Shown: positions 32,031 to 34,015 of the stretch, piece after piece
Position numbering within the stretch: the stretch's first letter is position 1
How the letters are laid out: the number at the start of each line of letters is the position of its first letter
Source of the DNA: Clostridia bacterium
GTDB lineage: Bacteria; Bacillota; Clostridia; Oscillospirales; Acutalibacteraceae
DNA length: 34,015 bases
Assembly (NCBI GenBank): GCA_029226955.1
Contig: JAQXZA010000062.1
Span: forward strand, 1-34,015
Direction: 5' to 3'
The notes under the pieces: model-generated
Told to the model about the DNA's origin: nothing
The model's input: the letters and a program-made list of their open reading frames with translations, nothing else
Database searches by the model: none
Translations under genes and position numbers: made by a program

Positions 32031-33692
32031 ATGAAAAAAAGCAAAAAATTCCTTAAAGTCCTCAGTGCCACAGCTATCGCAGCAATAATGGCAACAACTA
32101 TGGCATCAACAGCAGCTTTTGCGGCAGTTGCTACACCTACACCTCAAAACATAGCTGTAAAATCTTCAAGCACAGCAACTGTTACTGGTACATGGAAAGC
32201 ATATAAAGTAGCAACAGCAACTGTAGATGGTAATGTTTATAAGTATGAGTGGGTAGCAGGTCTTAGTGATTTTGTAACAGATTTGCCTGACATGAATACA
32301 CTGTCAGGATATAGTGACGAACAAGTAAAGGCTTTTGCAGTTAAACTTACAAAGGCATTCAAAGATACAACTAAAACAAATTCTTCTGGACAAACTTTAG
32401 GTGCTACTATTGTTCCTAAGACTGGTAGTATAGGTGAAACAAAGCAAGATTTTGATCCTGGTTATTATCTTATTGTTACAGAAGATGCAGCAATAGCAAA
32501 AGGTACTACTGGTGAAAAAGAAGGCGTTATAATTGACCCTGTTCTTAGAGAAGTTTCAAGCAAGGTTACAGGCGATGTTACATTGAAATATAGCACAATT
32601 TCTGTTGATAAGGCAATAACTGGCATTGATGTTGGTTCATATGATATATCAGGCAACATAGCAGAAGGTACTGCTGGTTCTGTTGTAAATTATAGCATTA
32701 CAACAACTTTACCTGAATATGATACTACTTTAACTGCTGGCACAAACATTGAAGACTTTGTAATTACTGACCAGCCGTCAGCTAATCTTACAATAAATAA
32801 TGATATTGCTGTTACAGTAAATAACACACCAGTTTCTGCAACTTCTGGTGAAACTAAAACTTATACATTAACATCTTCTAATAGTACAACAGATGGCTAT
32901 GCTCCTGGTAAGAATGGTGGTACTGGTTTTAATATTGTGTTTGATGATGACTATGTTCTTGCTCATAAAGGTGAAACAGTAGTTGTTACTTTCACTGCAA
33001 CTATCGCAAAAACTGCTGAACTTGAAACAGCTACACCTAACGATGTAAAGCTTACATATGGTAACGACTTCTCAACTGGTGGCGGAAAGAAAGAACTGAC
33101 AGATGAAACAGATGTTTTCAGAACAGAACTTAATGTTTTCAAGAAAGATTCTAACGGAGATGCTCTTGCAGATGCAGGATTTACTCTCTACTCAACTGAA
33201 ACATTCACAGATGAAGCAACACAATACAAAATAGCTGAAACTATTTTTGGCGAAACTGAAACATACTCAATAGATGCTAATGGTCTTGTATATAAGACAA
33301 GCGATACAAATAAGACTGTCTTAAATGATAAAATGGCAGATGAGAAAGTTACAACTGCAACTGGTAAACTTAGCTGGGACGTTCCAGCCGGAAAATATGT
33401 ACTTCGTGAAACCACTCTCCCGGGAAATAATTACAGGGCACAAGAAGATGTAGCTCTTACAATTACAGCTACTCCTGATACTAATAAGACTTCATATACA
33501 TATGAAAAGACTAATTTTACAGACAATAATACAAATACTGTAGATATTACAAACTATGAAGGTTCATCACTCCCAGGTACAGGTGGCGTTGGTACAACAA
33601 TGTTCACAATCGGCGGTATCGCTCTTGTAGTAGTTGCCGGCGGTATGCTTACAATCTATATGAAGAAAAGAAAAACAAGTGAAGAAGAATAA
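32031..33692 (+). CDS. Sortase-assembled backbone pilin (SpaA/FimA-like)
   Basis: ATG 32031 follows AAAGGTGG by 7 bases; the GTG at 32019 lies inside that site. Residues 1-31 are a signal peptide ending STAAFA. The N-terminal domain (to about 190) includes DFDPGYYLIVTEDA, typical of fimbrial major subunits. A middle isopeptide-type domain starts at about 186 (STISVDKAITGID; this Lys is the candidate pilin-motif lysine). A CnaB/SpaA domain follows at about 365-505 (TELNVFKKDSNGDALADAGFTLY, two blocks, and YVLRETTLPGNNY). The sorting signal is LPGTG (514-518), a hydrophobic helix and KKRKTSEEE. A class C sortase gene follows, which fits polymerisation of this subunit into a pilus shaft. Confidence 0.9.
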   Translation: MKKSKKFLKVLSATAIAAIMATTMASTAAFAAVATPTPQNIAVKSSSTATVTGTWKAYKVATATVDGNVYKYEWVAGLSDFVTDLPDMNTLSGYSDEQVKAFAVKLTKAFKDTTKTNSSGQTLGATIVPKTGSIGETKQDFDPGYYLIVTEDAAIAKGTTGEKEGVIIDPVLREVSSKVTGDVTLKYSTISVDKAITGIDVGSYDISGNIAEGTAGSVVNYSITTTLPEYDTTLTAGTNIEDFVITDQPSANLTINNDIAVTVNNTPVSATSGETKTYTLTSSNSTTDGYAPGKNGGTGFNIVFDDDYVLAHKGETVVVTFTATIAKTAELETATPNDVKLTYGNDFSTGGGKKELTDETDVFRTELNVFKKDSNGDALADAGFTLYSTETFTDEATQYKIAETIFGETETYSIDANGLVYKTSDTNKTVLNDKMADEKVTTATGKLSWDVPAGKYVLRETTLPGNNYRAQEDVALTITATPDTNKTSYTYEKTNFTDNNTNTVDITNYEGSSLPGTGGVGTTMFTIGGIALVVVAGGMLTIYMKKRKTSEEE

Positions 33693-33732
33693 TATTATCT
33701 TTTGAAGTTGTTTCTTTGACTTTTTGACAATC

Positions 33733-33762
33733 CGCTGTCGCTCACTGATGTGGGCGACAGTG
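33733..33762 (+). terminator. Intercistronic hairpin 1 between pilin and sortase
   Basis: A 9-bp GC-rich stem (33733-33741 with 33754-33762, one G-U pair) followed by GGTTTT. It is a likely partial terminator that lowers sortase transcription relative to pilin. Confidence 0.65.
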
Positions 33763-33767
33763 GGTTT

Positions 33768-33804
33768 TCCGAAAGGCTCGGTCACTACGGGCGAACCTTT
33801 CGGA
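33768..33804 (+). promoter_or_regulatory. Intercistronic hairpin 2 between pilin and sortase
   Basis: A 13-position stem (33768-33780 with 33792-33804) with one mismatch and an 11-base loop, directly after hairpin 1. It has no T-run. It may protect or process the pilin mRNA, or work with hairpin 1 as an attenuator. Confidence 0.6.
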
Positions 33805-33829
33805 AAGCTTTGTGAAAGGAAAGCTGATT

Positions 33830-34015
33830 TTGAAACGCAAAAAAACTAAACAAACACTGATACTATGCCTGATAGCACTGGTTTTCTTTACAGGTGTTGC
33901 CGCAATACTTTATCCGTCTTTCAGTAATCTGCTTTCACTGTTTACCGCTAATACCACTATTGCACAGTATAAAGAACAGGTAGAAAAAATGCCTGAAAAC
34001 GATATTCAGGATATA
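33830..34015 (+). CDS. Class C (pilin) sortase, 3' partial
   Basis: TTG 33830 lies 9 bases after AAAGGA (33815-33820). The 62 visible residues show a basic start (MKRKKTKQ), a membrane helix (about 9-28, LILCLIALVFFTGVAAI) and LYPSFSNLL followed by ANTTIAQYKEQVEKM. This N-terminal pattern (helix, YP-x-x-SN, then Tyr-rich helix) is characteristic of pilus-assembling class C sortases. The catalytic His, Cys and Arg are beyond the window. Its position after the backbone pilin fits that role. Confidence 0.85.
   Translation, partial: MKRKKTKQTLILCLIALVFFTGVAAILYPSFSNLLSLFTANTTIAQYKEQVEKMPENDIQDI

Overview
The window looks like the chromosome of an AT-rich, low-GC Gram-positive anaerobe, most likely a Ruminococcus-like member of the Oscillospirales. 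The support is the very canonical sigma-A promoters (TTGACA-17-TATAAT style), strong GGAGG ribosome binding sites, frequent TTG/GTG starts, SipW-type signal peptidases, sortase-anchored pilins and fibro-slime proteins. The species assignment is inference from style, not from a marker gene.

Positions 1-11435 form a surface-fibre region. It begins with the 3' end of a giant secreted protein (to 2413) and a TasA-like precursor with a SipW-dependent signal peptide (2617-3735). An eight-gene operon then runs from a promoter at 3836 to a terminator at 11435. Its genes are a catalytically degenerate EAL-domain protein, a membrane-anchored TasA-like protein, a SipW-like signal peptidase, a membrane-anchored McrB-like AAA+ NTPase, a DUF2357/McrC-like protein with a long coiled coil, a second SipW-like signal peptidase, a small membrane protein and a small helical protein. 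An McrBC-type ATPase pair between two signal peptidases is the strongest candidate here for an undescribed system.

Positions 11439-17300 hold ordinary accessory and housekeeping genes: an extracellular ComEC-like metallo-beta-lactamase lipoprotein with DUF3006, an SPFH protein on the minus strand, a RelB/RelE-type toxin-antitoxin pair, a small minus-strand protein, a DUF4830 protein and an AMP-forming medium-chain acyl-CoA synthetase.

Positions 17257-22527 are a patchwork. They contain a truncated, very AT-rich orphan cytosine-5 methyltransferase and a SAM-I-family aptamer variant with a transcription terminator in front of an unknown 104-aa gene. A decayed 3' half of tRNA-Ser follows, then a MerR/TipAS regulator, a REC-GGDEF(degenerate)-EAL-REC protein and an intact tRNA-Ser(CGA). 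The tRNA half-copy is in the same orientation as the intact gene, so the 3.3 kb between them could be a decayed tRNA-targeted insertion.

Positions 22665-25799 are a minus-strand operon: a lipoprotein with a C-terminal membrane anchor, a HAD phosphatase and QueH. Positions 25950-34015 are a sortase pilus locus: a giant fibro-slime/CnaB adhesin with LPSTG, a backbone pilin with LPGTG and its long leader, and the start of a class C sortase that runs off the window. Two cell-surface polymer systems (SipW/TasA and sortase pili) and two EAL proteins in 34 kb suggest a locus concerned with attachment or biofilm.
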